NCBI RefSeq assembly: GCF_012928505.1 | Contig: NZ_JABBJN010000039.1 | Span: forward strand, 1-54,018 | Direction of reading: 5' to 3' | Source of the DNA: Achromobacter sp. Bel | Lineage (GTDB): Bacteria; Pseudomonadota; Gammaproteobacteria; Burkholderiales; Burkholderiaceae_B | DNA length: 54,018 nucleotides | Shown: piece by piece, positions 17,141 through 27,408 of the stretch | Layout: each line of letters opens with the position of its first letter | Numbering within the stretch: position 1 is the stretch's first letter | Position numbers and translations under genes: made by a program | Notes under the pieces: generated by a model | Database searches by the model: none | What the model was told of the DNA's origin: nothing | What the model saw: only the letters and a program-made list of their open reading frames with translations

Positions 17141-17635
17141 ATGCGCAAACTGCGGCCCCCTCCCCTGACGCTCCTGGACAAGTACCGGGGGCCGGATTTC
17201 CTTCCCCTGTACACGACCAGCGTGACGGTGCGCGGCGGCGAGGCCGCGCACGGCCGCGCATCCGGCATCGCCATTTCGGACGACGGCGAACTGCTGGTGG
17301 AACTGCGGCTGCCGGTGGAACTGGGGGGGCCGGGCGGCGGCACCAATCCCGAACAGCTGTTCGCTGCCGGCTATGCGGCGTGCTTCCACGGCGCGCTAAG
17401 CATGTTGGCGGCGCGCGCCGGCCTGTCCATTCCTGATGCCTCCGTGACCGCCACGGTATCGTTCGGCCGCGACCCCATCGATGGCTTGTTCACGGTCACT
17501 GCGGACATCAACATCCACCTGCCCGGCGTCATCAAGGCCATGGCCGAAGAGCTGGTGCGCAACACCGAACGCCTGTGCCCGTATTCCAAGATGGCGCAAA
17601 ACGGAATCGAAAGCGTGGTCGTGCTGACGCAATAG
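17141..17635 (+). CDS. Organic hydroperoxide resistance protein (Ohr/OsmC family)
   Basis: This 164-residue protein is of the Ohr branch. Both active-site cysteines are visible, one in GYAACFHGAL and the other in RLCPYSKM. GGGTNPEQLFAAGYA is the family's conserved segment. Ohr reduces organic hydroperoxides to alcohols using lipoylated or dithiol donors. It has about 25 more N-terminal residues than the shortest homologues. An AGGAGGAGG tract at 17125-17133 gives a strong RBS. It lies 19 bp after the epimerase gene, as the third gene of the peroxide-related operon. OhrR (MarR) is not encoded nearby, which is unusual for ohr. Confidence 0.92.
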   Translation: MRKLRPPPLTLLDKYRGPDFLPLYTTSVTVRGGEAAHGRASGIAISDDGELLVELRLPVELGGPGGGTNPEQLFAAGYAACFHGALSMLAARAGLSIPDASVTATVSFGRDPIDGLFTVTADINIHLPGVIKAMAEELVRNTERLCPYSKMAQNGIESVVVLTQ

Positions 17636-17639
17636 CGGT

Positions 17640-18635
17640 TTACGCAGATTTCAACAGCAAACTATCCAGGATCTGGAAGTCCCCCGCGCGGATGCCTTCG
17701 GTCATGTAGTCGATGAAGACGCGCATGCGCGCCGGCAGGTGCTCCCGGCTCAGGAAACACAGGTAATGCCCGCGGTCGTCCGGCGCGTATTGCGGCAGGC
17801 ACGCGACCAGGTTGCCCGCGCGCAAGTGATCACAGACCTGGTAGCCCGCCATCTGCGCAATGCCGTGGCCCTCCAGCACCGATTGCAGCACCAGATCCGC
17901 GTCGTTGAACGTCAGCATGGCGGGCGGCGCAACCTTGCGCAACTGGCCGTTCACCTTGAATTCCCACTCGTAAATGCGCCCCGACGCGAACAGGAAGTTC
18001 ACACAATGGTGGCCGGCGATTTCCTCGACGCTGCCAGGCAGCCCATGCTTGGCAGCATAGGCGGGCGACGCGCATAGCATCATCTGCATGGGAATCACTT
18101 TCTTGGCAATCACGCGGCTGTCTTCCATCCGGCCATTGCGGAACGACACGTCGACGCGGTCGGTTGTGAAGTCGGTAGGCCCGTCATCCAGCAACAGTTC
18201 GACCGAGATATTCGGGTTGGCCGCGCGGAACCCATCCAGCAGCGGTGCGACGACTTTGCGGCCGAAACCCACCGTGGCGCACACGCGCAATAACCCCGAG
18301 GGCGGACCTTCGCGCAGGTCCCGCATGTCGTCCAGCGCCCGAATGATCTGCGCCACGCCGGGATGGCACTGATCATAGAAGCGTTTGCCCTCAACGGTCA
18401 GCGAGGTGTTGCGCGTAGTGCGAACGAACAGGCGGATGCCAAGCTGGTCTTCCAGTTTTTGCACACTGCGGCTGACGGCGGACCGGCCGATGCCCAGCCG
18501 GTCGCCCGCCTTGGCAAAGTTGCCTTCGACGGCGACGGCGATGAACGCCATGACACCGGCATAGCTGGTGGCGAAGCTGTCGGCCAGGGAATCTGGTCCG
18601 TTGGCCGGAAGGGAAGCGGAGACGGGTGTCGGCAT
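17640..18635 (-). CDS. LysR-family transcriptional regulator
   Basis: This 331-residue LTTR has an N-terminal winged HTH at about residues 20-80 (EGNFAKAGDRLGIGRSAVSR, QKLEDQLGIRLF) and a C-terminal co-inducer domain (LRVCATVGFGRKVVAP onward). The N-terminus has about 15 extra residues compared with typical LTTRs. I chose the ATG at 18635 because the ECF41-type promoter at 18674-18700 lies inside any longer reading frame. It converges on the ohr operon, with stops 5 bp apart. It may control that operon through the inverted repeat at 15732-15750. Placement behind a sigma-factor-specific promoter is the notable feature. Confidence 0.9.
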   Translation of the reverse strand: MPTPVSASLPANGPDSLADSFATSYAGVMAFIAVAVEGNFAKAGDRLGIGRSAVSRSVQKLEDQLGIRLFVRTTRNTSLTVEGKRFYDQCHPGVAQIIRALDDMRDLREGPPSGLLRVCATVGFGRKVVAPLLDGFRAANPNISVELLLDDGPTDFTTDRVDVSFRNGRMEDSRVIAKKVIPMQMMLCASPAYAAKHGLPGSVEEIAGHHCVNFLFASGRIYEWEFKVNGQLRKVAPPAMLTFNDADLVLQSVLEGHGIAQMAGYQVCDHLRAGNLVACLPQYAPDDRGHYLCFLSREHLPARMRVFIDYMTEGIRAGDFQILDSLLLKSA

Positions 18636-18652
18636 GATGGCGGCGTCGCAAA

Positions 18653-18667
18653 GTAGGTTGATCCTAC
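18653..18667. promoter_or_regulatory. Inverted repeat in the 5' leader of the LysR gene
   Basis: GTAGG-N5-CCTAC contains TAGGTTGATCCTA, another T-N11-A arrangement. It lies between the ECF41 -10 element and the LysR start codon, where a bound regulator would block transcription. Its half-sites differ from those at 15732-15750, so a shared regulator is uncertain. Confidence 0.35.
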
Positions 18668-18673
18668 CGTTAA

Positions 18674-18700
18674 GACGGCGCACCCTGCCGCTTTGTGACA
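18674..18700 (-). promoter_or_regulatory. ECF41-type promoter (TGTCACA-N16-CGTC)
   Basis: On the minus strand, TGTCACA (18694-18700) is followed after exactly 16 bp by CGTC (18674-18677). From memory, this is the published ECF41 consensus (TGTCACA, 16-17 bp, CGTC). It directs transcription into the LysR gene with a leader of about 30 nt. An ECF41 sigma factor with all hallmark motifs is encoded 0.7 kb upstream. I found no equally good copy upstream of the CMD, cupin, sigma-factor or MBL genes. Confidence 0.75.
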
Positions 18701-18708
18701 TCGGACAC

Positions 18709-18745
18709 AAAAAAGCTGGCCTTTCCGGGAGGAACGGCCAGCTTT
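18709..18745 (-). terminator. Rho-independent terminator of the cupin gene
   Basis: Perfect 10-bp arms AAAGCTGGCC (18712-18721) and GGCCAGCTTT (18736-18745) enclose a 14-nt loop. On the minus strand a run of six T follows (18709-18714). It ends cupin, and possibly sigma-factor, transcription just before the ECF41-type promoter of the LysR gene, isolating that promoter. Confidence 0.85.
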
Positions 18746-18795
18746 CGACGCCATGGCGCCCGGCGTCCCGGGCCGGCGTCGAACGTCATTCGTCC

Positions 18796-19215
18796 CTATT
18801 TCACCAGCGTGAGGACGGGCGCCCCCTGCTTCTTGACCAGGACGACCAGAAACCTGGCCGGCTGGGTCTGGCTGGCATTGCGGCCCACGGTGTGGACGTC
18901 GTGCGGGCCTTCGTAGAACGTCTGGCCGGGGGTCAGCGTTACCTCCTTGCCGCCTTTGACCTGCATGACGATGCTGCCTTCCAGCACATAGACGAAGCTG
19001 TGGGCGTCGTGACGGTGGACCGGATCGACCGCGCCGGGCGGATAGTCGACGACGATCATCAGCGCGTCCTTGCCGGGAATGTCCGGCAGATCCTTGCTCA
19101 TCAGCTCCGTGACTATCGCGTCGGGCGGCGTCGCGCCGGAAGCGGCGTGGGCAAGCGGGCTCAGCAGCGCTACCGTGGCGATAAGGGGCAACCCGAACTT
19201 CAAGATCTTCAACAT
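18796..19215 (-). CDS. Secreted cupin-domain protein
   Basis: This 139-residue protein has a Sec signal peptide (LKILKFGLPLIATVALLSPL, then AHA cleavage near residue 24). A single cupin barrel follows. Motif 1 is visible as HRHDAHSFVYVLEG and motif 2 as GQTFYEGPHDVHTVGRN, so the metal-binding His/Glu/His set is largely present. The start at 19215 is preceded by AGGACA; the longer frame upstream would bury the signal peptide. It follows the sigma-factor gene on the same strand after 122 bp and ends at a strong terminator. It is presumably periplasmic; its reaction is unknown. Confidence 0.85.
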   Translation of the reverse strand: MLKILKFGLPLIATVALLSPLAHAASGATPPDAIVTELMSKDLPDIPGKDALMIVVDYPPGAVDPVHRHDAHSFVYVLEGSIVMQVKGGKEVTLTPGQTFYEGPHDVHTVGRNASQTQPARFLVVLVKKQGAPVLTLVK

Positions 19216-19337
19216 GGCCTGTCCTTGGCGGCGTGATGGAAATCCCATCGTAGGAGCGCCGGCCACGCCGCGGTAGATCCGCGGAAGGGATCACCATGTT
19301 GCCCAGCACGCACCAACGCCCGCGCAGGACGCCGGGG

Positions 19338-20216
19338 TCAGCGTTGTGCCAGCGCCGCCGCGATGCGCGCGAGCTTGTCCGGATTGCGCTGCACCAGGAC
19401 CCGCGTCAGGCGTTCACCGTCCGTTTCGTAGGACTGGACCGATTCAAGCTGGCCATCGATGAAACGCAACAGGGTCCATTGGCCGTTCACCTGGACCACG
19501 TCGGTGCGCAGCCCGTCGCGGAACCGGCGCTTGCCGGCGTAGAACAGCTGCGCCAGGCGTTTGCCACCCACCAGGCTGGCAAAGCTGGAGACCTTGCCGC
19601 CGCCGTCGCCGATAAGTTCAGCGTCGTCGCTCAACAGCGCATGCAGGCCGTGGAAGTCGCTGCGCTGCATCGCGTCGGCAAAGGCGTGCAACAGGCGCTG
19701 CAACGTCGCCCGAGGCACGGCCTCGCGCGGCGCGCCCTGGCGCAACTGCAGCTTGGCCCGCCGCACAAGCTGGCGGACCGCGGCCTGGGTCTTGTCCAGT
19801 GTCAGCGCAATGTCTTCATAGTCGGCGTCGAACACCTCGCGCATCAGGAATGCCGCACGGGCGTCCGGCGAAAGACGTTCCAGCATGTACAGGAAGGCCA
19901 CCGACACATCGTCGGCGTGTTCGTGGATCTGTTCCGGCGTGGCGGGCGCGGCCATCAGCATCGGTTCAGGCAGCCAGACGCCCACGTAATTCTCCCGTTC
20001 GGCCTTGGCGGCGCGCAAACGGTCGATGGACAGCCGGGTGGTGGCAGTGACCAGCCAGGCTTCGGCATTGTGCACGGCGGCACGGTCGGTGCCGTGCCAA
20101 CGCAACCAGGCTTCCTGCACCACGTCTTCCGCCTCGGCGACGGCACCCAGCATGCGGTAGGCGATCGCGTACAGGCGGGGACGATGACGCTCAAAACAGT
20201 GCGCGGGGTCGGTCAT
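19338..20216 (-). CDS. ECF41-family RNA polymerase sigma factor (SigJ-like)
   Basis: This 292-residue sigma factor has region 2 at about residues 5-75 (YAIAYRMLGAVAEAEDVVQE) and region 4 at about residues 110-165 (DADYEDIALTLDKTQAAVRQ). A C-terminal SnoaL-like domain of about 110 residues follows. The ECF41 hallmarks are all visible: WLPEP in the linker, DGGGK in the extension and NPDKL near the C-terminus. ECF41 proteins have no classical anti-sigma; the fused domain regulates them. The start is the ATG at 20216; the frame upstream lacks sigma features. A perfect candidate target promoter lies upstream of the LysR gene at 18635. Confidence 0.95.
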   Translation of the reverse strand: MTDPAHCFERHRPRLYAIAYRMLGAVAEAEDVVQEAWLRWHGTDRAAVHNAEAWLVTATTRLSIDRLRAAKAERENYVGVWLPEPMLMAAPATPEQIHEHADDVSVAFLYMLERLSPDARAAFLMREVFDADYEDIALTLDKTQAAVRQLVRRAKLQLRQGAPREAVPRATLQRLLHAFADAMQRSDFHGLHALLSDDAELIGDGGGKVSSFASLVGGKRLAQLFYAGKRRFRDGLRTDVVQVNGQWTLLRFIDGQLESVQSYETDGERLTRVLVQRNPDKLARIAAALAQR

Positions 20217-20521
20217 GGAGTGGGTCAACGCCAAGGGAGGCGAACCGGAAGAAGCGTATTCTGCCGCAGCCGCATAGCGGCGACAAGCGCACGCGTGCGA
20301 GGCTTGCCCGGGTTCTCCTGTACCCGGCCGCATGGACTACCGCGCAATGACCGTCGGAACGAGTTCCGGTGCGCAGCGATGCGTCAGGGCATTGGTGCGC
20401 GGCGCACAACAGCGTGCTTCCCGCCGCGGATCTACCGGGCTCAAGGCCCCATCTCTACGATGGCTCCACTCTCCACGCAGAGGCCTCCCCCCGACTCTCA
20501 CCACACCAGGAGCATCCCCAT
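20217..20521. other. Divergent intergenic region, sigma factor / MBL gene
   Basis: This 305-bp spacer separates the sigma-factor gene from the metallo-beta-lactamase gene. It holds a 10-bp palindrome (GCACGCGTGC at 20289-20298) and an inverted repeat CCGGGT-N8-ACCCGG (20308-20327). Both are candidate regulator sites. I see no ECF41-type promoter and no convincing coding frame. Confidence 0.5.
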
Positions 20522-21433
20522 ATGACCGCCAACACCTTCACCATCACTGACGGCACGCCTGTCGATCTGGTGCCCTCCCGCTACGCCTTGCGGATCGGCG
20601 ACATCGACGCGCTGGTGGTCAGCGACGGCGTGCTGCCGCTGCCCACCGCCACGATGGCCACCAATGCAGACCCTGCCGACCTGGCGGACTGGCTCAGCCA
20701 CATGTTCATGCCGCCCGACGCGTTCGACTGGCCCTTGAACGTGATGGTGGCCCGCAGCGGCGACCAGACCATCCTGATCGACGCCGGGCTGGGCGGGCAA
20801 TTCCCCGGCTTCCCGCGCGCGGGGCAATTCCCCCAGCGCCTGGCGTCCGCCGGCATTCCACTGGAATCCGTGACGGACGTGATCATCACTCATATGCACA
20901 TGGACCACGTGGGCGGGTTGCTCGTGGCCGGCGTGAAGGAGCGCCTGCGTCCTGATGTGCGCATCCACGTGTCGGCAACCGAAGTCGCGTTCTGGACCTC
21001 ACCCGATTTCACCCGAACCGTCATGCCCAAACCCGTGCCCGACGTGCTCCGCTCAACCGCCACCGCTTTCTACAACGAGTACCGTGACCGCTTGTGCATC
21101 TTCGAGGACAGGCATGAAGTTGCGCCGGGTGTAATCGTGCGCCTCACAGGCGGCCACACGCCGGGACACAGCGTGGTTGACCTGGTGTCGGGCGGCGAGC
21201 GGCTGACCTTCGCCGGCGACGCCATGTTCCCGGTGGGGTTTGACCATCCCGACTGGCACAACGGCTTCGAGCATGATCCCGATGAATCGGCCCGCGTTCG
21301 CATCGGCCTTTTCCAGGAGCTGGCCGAGAACGGCGGGCTGCTGGTGGCTGCCCATTTGCCGTTCCCGTCCGTCGGTCGGGTCGCCGTCAATGGCGACGCC
21401 TTCCGCTGGGTCCCGGTCATCTGGGATTACTGA
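20522..21433 (+). CDS. Metallo-beta-lactamase-fold hydrolase
   Basis: This 303-residue MBL-fold protein has the zinc motif THMHMDHVGG (HxHxDH). Further ligands lie in TGGHTPGHS, FAGDAMFP and a C-terminal AAHLPFPS. The family includes lactonases, thiolesterases and sulfatase-like enzymes; the sequence does not settle which. The ATG at 20522 has AGGAG 9 bp upstream, and the longer frame is not credible. There is no signal peptide, so it is cytoplasmic. It is divergent from the ECF41 gene and may belong to the same response. Confidence 0.9.
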   Translation: MTANTFTITDGTPVDLVPSRYALRIGDIDALVVSDGVLPLPTATMATNADPADLADWLSHMFMPPDAFDWPLNVMVARSGDQTILIDAGLGGQFPGFPRAGQFPQRLASAGIPLESVTDVIITHMHMDHVGGLLVAGVKERLRPDVRIHVSATEVAFWTSPDFTRTVMPKPVPDVLRSTATAFYNEYRDRLCIFEDRHEVAPGVIVRLTGGHTPGHSVVDLVSGGERLTFAGDAMFPVGFDHPDWHNGFEHDPDESARVRIGLFQELAENGGLLVAAHLPFPSVGRVAVNGDAFRWVPVIWDY

Positions 21434-21546
21434 CCGGGTCCACCGCTTAACGGCAGCGCTCTGCCGGCAATCCGTCGCCAATCGTGATGGCGTCGGCCTC
21501 GGCAACGGGACCGAACCGGGGTCGGCGGCATCCGCCGGCGATTTAA

Positions 21547-21575
21547 TTGACCTTCTTACCCGCCGTTGGTACATA
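21547..21575 (+). promoter_or_regulatory. Sigma-70-type promoter for the SQR-like gene
   Basis: TTGACC (21547-21552) is separated by 17 bp from TACATA (21570-21575), a good match to the housekeeping consensus. It lies 50 bp upstream of the flavoprotein start, in an unusually AT-rich stretch, and a GGAGGA ribosome-binding site follows at 21615-21620. Confidence 0.65.
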
Positions 21576-21625
21576 TAGATGCGCAACTGCACTTGATTCC
21601 TGATTATTCTCACCGGAGGATTTTT

Positions 21626-22816
21626 ATGAGCAAGCGAATTGTTGTCGTAGGCGGTGGGGTTGGCGGCACCATGCTGGCCAACCAATTGGTCTCCAAGCTA
21701 TACCCCGAGGTGTCGCGAGGCGAGGTCAGCATCACGTTGTTGTCGGATTCCCCTGACCATTACTACAAGCCCGCCTTCATGTATGTGGCCTTCAATCTTT
21801 TCTTCCAGGAAGAGTTGAAACGCCCGGAGCGTTCCCTGTTGCGCCCCGAGATCCATTTCCACGTCGATAAAGTCACGCGGTTTGAATTCAACAGCCAGGA
21901 ATTGCTGACACAACAGGGCAAGCGCTACGGCTATGACTACCTGGTCATCGCCACGGGTTGCATCCCTGCGCCCGAGCGCATAGAAGGCCTGAAAGAAGCC
22001 GGCGATCATTTCTACCAGTACGCGCCTGCTCGCCAGTTGGCCAACCGGCTGTCCAAGATCGAGAAAGGCCGGATCTTCATCAGCGTCACCTTCCCGAAGA
22101 CGCCGAACGTGCCGCACCAATGCGGTATCGCGCCCATTGAAACCACCCTGATGCTGGACGACTACTTGCGCCGTCGCGGCGTGCGCGACAAAGTCGACAT
22201 CATCTACACCTACCCCACCACGTCGCAACTCCTGCGCAACTGCCTGTTCCTGCAACAACCCACTTGCGAGGTGCTGCCCGCCATCTTCGAGCAGCGCGGC
22301 ATCACGTTCCAGCGCGGTTTCACGCTGGCGCGCGTGGACCCCGAGGCCCGCGTCGCCTATTCCGCGGAAGGCGGCGAGCAGCCGTTCGACATCCTGATGG
22401 CGACGCCGCCCATACGCGCCGTCGATGCCGTGCTGGAGTCAGGCATATCCCAAGCGGAGGACAACGAAGGCTGGCTGCCGACAGACCACGAGACCATGCA
22501 GGTGTATGGGTTGCGCAATGTCTACGTCATCGGCGATACGGTGGACCTGCCGGTCAGCAAAGCGGGCGGCTCGTGCCATAACCAGGCGCCCGTCATCGCC
22601 AACAACATCGCGGGCGAAATCCGCCTGGGCCACCCGTGCAGCGCCTACGAAGGCCGTGTGCAGGCGGTTGCTCAGATGGGTCTGAACGCGGGCATGCCCC
22701 TCTGGTACGACTACACCCATGACGTGCAGCCCACCCCGCCCACGAAACTGGGCGGACTGCTTCGGCATGGATTCAACCGAGGGCTTTACTGGGCGGTCGC
22801 AAGGGGAATGCTATGA
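21626..22816 (+). CDS. Sulfide:quinone oxidoreductase-like FAD/NAD-dependent oxidoreductase
   Basis: This 396-residue flavoprotein starts with the FAD-binding motif IVVVGGGVGGTMLAN. It also contains the ATG motif VIATGCIP and the C-terminal FAD motif VYVIGDTVDLPVSKAG. Cysteines in HQCGIAP and SCHN might include the redox-active pair of SQR enzymes, but the third SQR cysteine is at a different spacing, so the sulfide substrate is not assured. GGAGGA at 21615-21620 sets the start. It overlaps the DUF1641 gene by 4 bp (ATGA). SQR-like/DUF1641 pairs are commonly associated in bacteria. Confidence 0.85.
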   Translation: MSKRIVVVGGGVGGTMLANQLVSKLYPEVSRGEVSITLLSDSPDHYYKPAFMYVAFNLFFQEELKRPERSLLRPEIHFHVDKVTRFEFNSQELLTQQGKRYGYDYLVIATGCIPAPERIEGLKEAGDHFYQYAPARQLANRLSKIEKGRIFISVTFPKTPNVPHQCGIAPIETTLMLDDYLRRRGVRDKVDIIYTYPTTSQLLRNCLFLQQPTCEVLPAIFEQRGITFQRGFTLARVDPEARVAYSAEGGEQPFDILMATPPIRAVDAVLESGISQAEDNEGWLPTDHETMQVYGLRNVYVIGDTVDLPVSKAGGSCHNQAPVIANNIAGEIRLGHPCSAYEGRVQAVAQMGLNAGMPLWYDYTHDVQPTPPTKLGGLLRHGFNRGLYWAVARGML

Positions 22817-23190
22817 ACATGAATACCCACGATGAAACGCTGCAGGCGCTGGCCGGCAAACTGCGGCCGCTTGTCGACAGCCAACGGCTGGACAACATCG
22901 TCGACCTGATCTCGCTGACTTCCGACCTGGTGGATCTGCTGGATCAGCCCATGGTCGAAAAGCTTGGATTGCTGTCCGAACAAGCGGCGGGCGCCGCATG
23001 GACGGCCGCCAACAGCGTGCGCGCCGCCCATGCGCAAACGCTGGCAGAAGCGCATCCCCCCAGCCTGCTTGGCCTGCTGGCGCTACTGCGTGACGAAGAC
23101 ACGCGACGCGGAGTGGCGCTGGTGCTGCGCTCGCTGCAGAGCGTGGGGCGGCAGATGGGTGCGCAGCGGGCCGATTACATCGCCCCCTGA
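22813..23190 (+). CDS. DUF1641-family protein
   Basis: This small all-helical protein of 125 residues is rich in Leu and Asp, with the DUF1641-like segment LDNIVDLISLTSDLVDLLDQ. It has no signal peptide or transmembrane helix. Its start overlaps the flavoprotein stop by 4 bp, so the two are probably made together and may interact, for example as a membrane-docking or regulatory subunit. The biochemical role of DUF1641 is unknown. Confidence 0.8.
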   Translation: MNMNTHDETLQALAGKLRPLVDSQRLDNIVDLISLTSDLVDLLDQPMVEKLGLLSEQAAGAAWTAANSVRAAHAQTLAEAHPPSLLGLLALLRDEDTRRGVALVLRSLQSVGRQMGAQRADYIAP

Positions 23191-23347
23191 ACTGGCGCGC
23201 CAAGGACAAGCCACTCACTCACCTTCCCGCCCGGCACGTAAATCCCTCAACCCCCATTCCAACTGGCGCCATCGCCAATGGTGGTCGCGCATCCGTCCCG
23301 GATGTCCGCCATGGCTGAATCGGCACCGCCGCCGCGCGGGACGCGGC

Positions 23348-23376
23348 AAAAAAAAGCCCGGCTTGCGCCGGGCTTT
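23348..23376 (-). terminator. Rho-independent terminator of clpB
   Basis: A perfect 10-bp stem, AAAGCCCGGC (23353-23362) and GCCGGGCTTT (23367-23376), encloses a TTGC tetraloop. Eight T follow on the minus strand (23348-23355). It lies 9 bp past the clpB stop. It may also act weakly on transcripts arriving from the DUF1641 side. Confidence 0.9.
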
Positions 23377-23384
23377 CTTGCGGG

Positions 23385-25991
<2,607 letters not shown>

Positions 25992-26052
25992 AATGGTCGT
26001 TTGGCTTGTTGGGGAGCCTGACCGATACGTGCCGGCTGGCTCGATATCCTGA

Positions 26053-26080
26053 ATATGCGGCCGGATGAGAGAATTTCAAC
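26053..26080 (-). promoter_or_regulatory. Sigma-32 (RpoH)-like promoter of clpB
   Basis: On the minus strand, GTTGAAA (26074-26080) is followed after 13 bp by CCGCATAT (26053-26060). This matches the heat-shock consensus CTTGAAA-N13/14-CCCCATNT at all but two positions. It lies 62 bp upstream of the clpB start codon, consistent with heat-shock control of this gene elsewhere. Confidence 0.75.
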
Positions 26081-26128
26081 ACCGTCCGGCCACTTGTTTT
26101 GCTACGACGTGCAGCAACAATCCGACCT

Positions 26129-26566
26129 ATGAGCATATACGTTTTTATCTACGGTACCCTACGCGCCGGCGAAATCAATGACCTGGCGCAAGCCGCCGCC
26201 AATCGGGGCCTGCCCGCGGCCCGGCTGGTGGGTTCGGCGACCGTGCCCGGCATGCTGGTGGACTTCGGCGACTGGCCGGGGCTGATCCCGGTGGCGGACG
26301 GCCGCCGCGTGCGCGGCGAGGTCTACGACGTGGCGCCGGCCCTCATCGCGCTGATGGACGAGATCGAGGAATACGTGCCCGGCCGACCCGGCTGCTTTGT
26401 GCGCCGCGAGATCGCCGCGCGCCTGGATCCGGCGCCGCAAGGCGCCCAGGAAATCCCCTGCCAGTACTACCCCATCGACCCCGCGTGGCGAGGCGCCGCG
26501 ACCGATATCGTCGGCGAGGACTGGATTGCGCACCGGCACCGGCGGACGAGGGGCGGAGCCCCGTAA
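26129..26566 (+). CDS. Gamma-glutamylcyclotransferase/AIG2-like protein
   Basis: This 145-residue protein of the GGCT-like fold opens with the substrate-loop motif VFIYGTLRAGE. It contains RVRGEVYDV and the acidic pair in LMDEIEEYVPG, where the family's catalytic glutamate lies. Members cleave gamma-glutamyl amines or peptides to 5-oxoproline, though many bacterial members are uncharacterised. The ATG at 26129 places the YGTL motif close to the N-terminus as usual. It is divergent from clpB and upstream of fnr. Confidence 0.85.
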   Translation: MSIYVFIYGTLRAGEINDLAQAAANRGLPAARLVGSATVPGMLVDFGDWPGLIPVADGRRVRGEVYDVAPALIALMDEIEEYVPGRPGCFVRREIAARLDPAPQGAQEIPCQYYPIDPAWRGAATDIVGEDWIAHRHRRTRGGAP

Positions 26567-26665
26567 GACGGCCGTAGTAACAACAGACTACAATACGCGT
26601 TGTCTCCACGCTTTACACCCGTTTCGCCCTCCCCGGCGCGCGACGGGCACTATAGAGGTCATCGT

Positions 26666-27394
26666 ATGCAAAAACGGGTTCCCGTTGCCCCTGATGGCGC
26701 CCACTGTTCCACATGTATGTTGGGACACGTGTGCGTGCCCGTGGGAATGGCCGCCGCGGAAGTGGAAAAACTGGACGAGCTGGTGAAAGAGCGTGTGCGC
26801 CTGGAAAAGGGCAAGACGCTGTATTCGCTGGATCATCCACTTGACGCCGTGTACAGCGTGCGCTTCGGCAGCATCAAGACTCAGCTGGAAGACGCGACCG
26901 GCCAGATCCAGGTCACGGGCTTTCACCTGCCCGGCGAAATCGTCGGCATGGACGGCATGCTGGAGGGCAAGCACGTGTCGGCCGCCGTCGCGCTGGAAGA
27001 CTCGGAAGTCTGTGTCATCCGCCTGGCCGACGTCGACCGCGTAGCCGCGCACCTGCCGTCGCTGCAGCAGCAATTCCGACGCCTGATGAGCCGCGAGATC
27101 ACGCGTTCGCACCAGATGCTGGCATCGCTGGGGTCCATGCGTTCCGAACAGCGCCTGGCGGCCTTCCTGCTGAACCTGTCGCAGCGCTATGCCTCGCTGG
27201 GTTATTCGTCGACCGAATTCATGCTGCGCATGAGCCGCGAAGAAATCGGCAATTACCTTGGCCTGACGCTGGAAACGGTCAGCCGGCTGTTCTCGCGTTT
27301 CGCGCGCGAAGGCCTGATCAAGATCAACCAGCGCGAAGTCCGCATCCTGGATCTGCCTGCGCTCAAGCAGTTGCTGGGCCTCGAGACCTGCTGA
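26666..27394 (+). CDS. fnr: FNR-type oxygen-sensing transcriptional regulator
   Basis: This 242-residue Crp/Fnr-family regulator has the N-terminal cluster cysteines HCSTCMLGHVC (Cx2Cx5C) and a fourth cysteine in SEVCVIRL. Together these ligate an oxygen-labile [4Fe-4S] cluster. The cNMP-like barrel covers about residues 25-150. The C-terminal HTH recognition helix is in LGLTLETVSRLFSR, which contains the E-SR pattern that reads TTGAT half-sites. The start at 26666 is chosen because cysteines must lie near the N-terminus. It is the Btr-like protein of Bordetella relatives. It activates anaerobic and microaerobic genes. Confidence 0.96.
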   Translation: MQKRVPVAPDGAHCSTCMLGHVCVPVGMAAAEVEKLDELVKERVRLEKGKTLYSLDHPLDAVYSVRFGSIKTQLEDATGQIQVTGFHLPGEIVGMDGMLEGKHVSAAVALEDSEVCVIRLADVDRVAAHLPSLQQQFRRLMSREITRSHQMLASLGSMRSEQRLAAFLLNLSQRYASLGYSSTEFMLRMSREEIGNYLGLTLETVSRLFSRFAREGLIKINQREVRILDLPALKQLLGLETC

Positions 27395-27408
27395 CGCCAC
27401 GCCGCGCC

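Noticed and set aside
18636..18710. Longer N-terminus of the LysR protein
   Set aside because: It would place the ECF41-type promoter inside the coding region and adds residues not found in LTTRs.
20217..20521. ECF41-type promoter upstream of the sigma-factor or MBL gene
   Set aside because: No TGTCACA or TGTGACA with a correctly spaced CGTC was found on either strand here.
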